A stretch of 64,000 nt of DNA from positions 1 through 64,000 of the forward strand of contig NZ_FNES01000013.1 of NCBI RefSeq assembly GCF_900100195.1, read 5' to 3'. Positions 62,994 through 64,000 of this stretch are shown piece by piece; within the stretch, counting starts at the first letter, position 1; each line of letters begins with the position of its first letter. This DNA comes from Billgrantia gudaonensis. Lineage in GTDB: Bacteria; Pseudomonadota; Gammaproteobacteria; Pseudomonadales; Halomonadaceae. The notes beneath the pieces are model-generated. The model was not told the origin of the DNA, did not search any database, and saw only the letters and a list, made by a program, of their open reading frames with translations. The translations under genes and the position numbers were made by a program.

Positions 62994-63920
62994 ATGAAGA
63001 CCCTCATCAACCGACAGTTCGATTTCATGGGCAAGCGGCGCATCGCGTTCGCCGTCTCCGCCGCAATGCTCCTGGTAGCGATCGCTTCGCTGCTGTTCCA
63101 GGGGCTCAGCCTGGGATTGGACTTCACCGGCGGAACCCTGGTGGAAGTGCGCTACTCGGCAGCACCATCGCTGGATGCCGTGCGCCAAATCCTCGAGGCT
63201 GCTGAATTCCGCGATGTTTCGGTGCAGACCTTCGGCGCTTCCACCGAGGTCTTGATCCGCCTGCAACAGGCCTTCGACCCCGACGTGGGCGAACGCGTGG
63301 TGGAGCTGCTGCGTCAGTCGGGCGACAGCGTTGAGCTGGTGCGCGCCGAGTTCGTGGGCGCCCAGGTGGGCGACCAGCTACGCGACCAGAGCGGCATGGG
63401 CCTGCTGGTGGCACTGGGCATCGTGATGCTCTACGTCGCCTTTCGCTTCCAGTACAAGTTCGCCATCGGCGCCCTGCTGGCCCTGGTGCACGACGTCATC
63501 GTCGTGGTCGGCATCTTTTCGCTGTTCCAGTTCGAGTTCGACCTCACGGTGCTCGCCGCCCTGCTGGCGGTGATCGGCTACTCGCTCAACGACACCATCG
63601 TGGTCTACGACCGCATCCGCGAGAACATCCGCAAGTCGCGCATCGACGACATGCCGACCATCTTCAACGAAGCGATCAATGCCACCCTGTCGCGCACCCT
63701 GGCAACCTCCGGCACTACCCTGCTGGTACTGCTGGCTCTGCTGCTGCTCGGTGGCGACATGATCCACTACTTCTCGGTGGCTCTGCTCGTCGGCATCGTG
63801 GTCGGCACCTTCTCCTCCATCTACGTCGCCTCGGCCCTGCTGCTGACCGTGCACCTGGAGCGCAAGGATCTGATACCGCCGCCGAAGGAAGCGGACGAGG
63901 AGGAAGAGCAGTTGCCCTGA
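62994..63920 (+). CDS. secF: Protein translocase subunit SecF
   Basis: Partner of SecD (308 aa) with six helices. Motifs: LGLDFTGGTLVEVRYS, RFQYKFAIGALLALVHDVIVVVG, GYSLNDTIVVYDRIREN and NATLSRTLATSGTTLL. The start at ATG 62994 has AAGAGG upstream; an in-frame GTG six bases earlier overlaps that ribosome site. A strong terminator lies 21 bp after the stop, ending the transcription unit. Confidence 0.97.
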   Translation: MKTLINRQFDFMGKRRIAFAVSAAMLLVAIASLLFQGLSLGLDFTGGTLVEVRYSAAPSLDAVRQILEAAEFRDVSVQTFGASTEVLIRLQQAFDPDVGERVVELLRQSGDSVELVRAEFVGAQVGDQLRDQSGMGLLVALGIVMLYVAFRFQYKFAIGALLALVHDVIVVVGIFSLFQFEFDLTVLAALLAVIGYSLNDTIVVYDRIRENIRKSRIDDMPTIFNEAINATLSRTLATSGTTLLVLLALLLLGGDMIHYFSVALLVGIVVGTFSSIYVASALLLTVHLERKDLIPPPKEADEEEEQLP

Positions 63921-63941
63921 CAGCTCGAAGCGACCCTGAAC

Positions 63942-63985
63942 GAAAACCGCCCCCGCAGCACATCGCTGCGGGGGCGGTTTTCTTT
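63942..63985 (+). terminator. Strong, probably bidirectional terminator after secF
   Basis: A perfect 18-bp stem (63942-63959 with 63965-63982; arms beginning GAAAACCGCC) surrounds a 5-nt loop and is followed by TTT. The AAAA in the left arm gives a T tract on the opposite strand, so it could also stop transcription from the right. Confidence 0.92.
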
Positions 63986-64000
63986 CGGCTTCCAGCTCAA

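Noticed and set aside
61482..63266. 594-codon open frame on the minus strand opposite secD/secF
   Set aside because: His/Gln/Gly-rich shadow translation with no recognisable domain.

Overview
The window is a 64-kb stretch of a high-GC gammaproteobacterial chromosome. Gene content and order (ilvIH/ilvYC, clpB-pgeF-rluD|bamD, queA-tgt-yajC-secDF, aru/ast arginine catabolism, an NhaD-type Na+/H+ antiporter) fit a halophile of the Halomonas group (Halomonadaceae). This assignment rests on protein similarity recalled from memory, not on a search. Coding density is high, operons are short, and I see no insertion sequence, prophage, CRISPR array or integron. This looks like core chromosome, not an island.

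Layout. 1-370: promoter and boxA leader of an rRNA operon that runs leftward off the window. 371-6115: phosphatidylserine synthase, then branched-chain amino acid genes (ilvC, divergent ilvY, ilvH, ilvI). 6160-13477: clpB with a heat-shock promoter, pgeF and rluD, divergent bamD, and nadE. 13576-21121: small zinc/membrane proteins, an orphan type IV-like pseudopilin, a DNA-repair pair (XPD/Rad3-like helicase plus FAN1-like VRR nuclease), a retropepsin-like protease and an Atg22/UMF1-type transporter. 21368-24030: a two-gene signalling operon joining a tandem-duplicated periplasmic solute-binding protein to a membrane diguanylate cyclase. 24070-26530: a TelA-family operon with two membrane partners, one only 58 residues long. 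26676-32385: a flavin monooxygenase, hypothetical proteins, nhaD, a lipoprotein and a TRIC-like channel. 32432-35465: an XRE-cupin regulator divergent from tdh-kbl (threonine to glycine). 35523-39810: PhoX phosphatase, an NfeD/SPFH pair and a GNAT enzyme. 39912-46123: the arginine succinyltransferase operon astC-aruF-aruG-astD-astB, without astE, behind a candidate sigma-54 promoter. 46298-49849: a methyltransferase, two GlxA-type AraC regulators and a cysteine hydrolase. 49903-58114: fabV, glutathione peroxidase, an AidB-like acyl-CoA dehydrogenase overlapping a pseudoreceiver-EAL protein, a LysE exporter, Rnk, exoD and a DUF1206 protein. 58134-64000: tRNA-Leu(CAA), then queA, tgt, yajC, secD and secF, closed by a strong terminator.

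Most genes are housekeeping. The parts least explained by standard annotation are the double binding protein/GGDEF operon, the small-protein/312-residue/TelA operon, and the EAL protein whose receiver has lost its phosphoacceptor aspartate. Starts were moved inward from the longest open frame wherever a Shine-Dalgarno sequence, signal peptide or family length favoured it.
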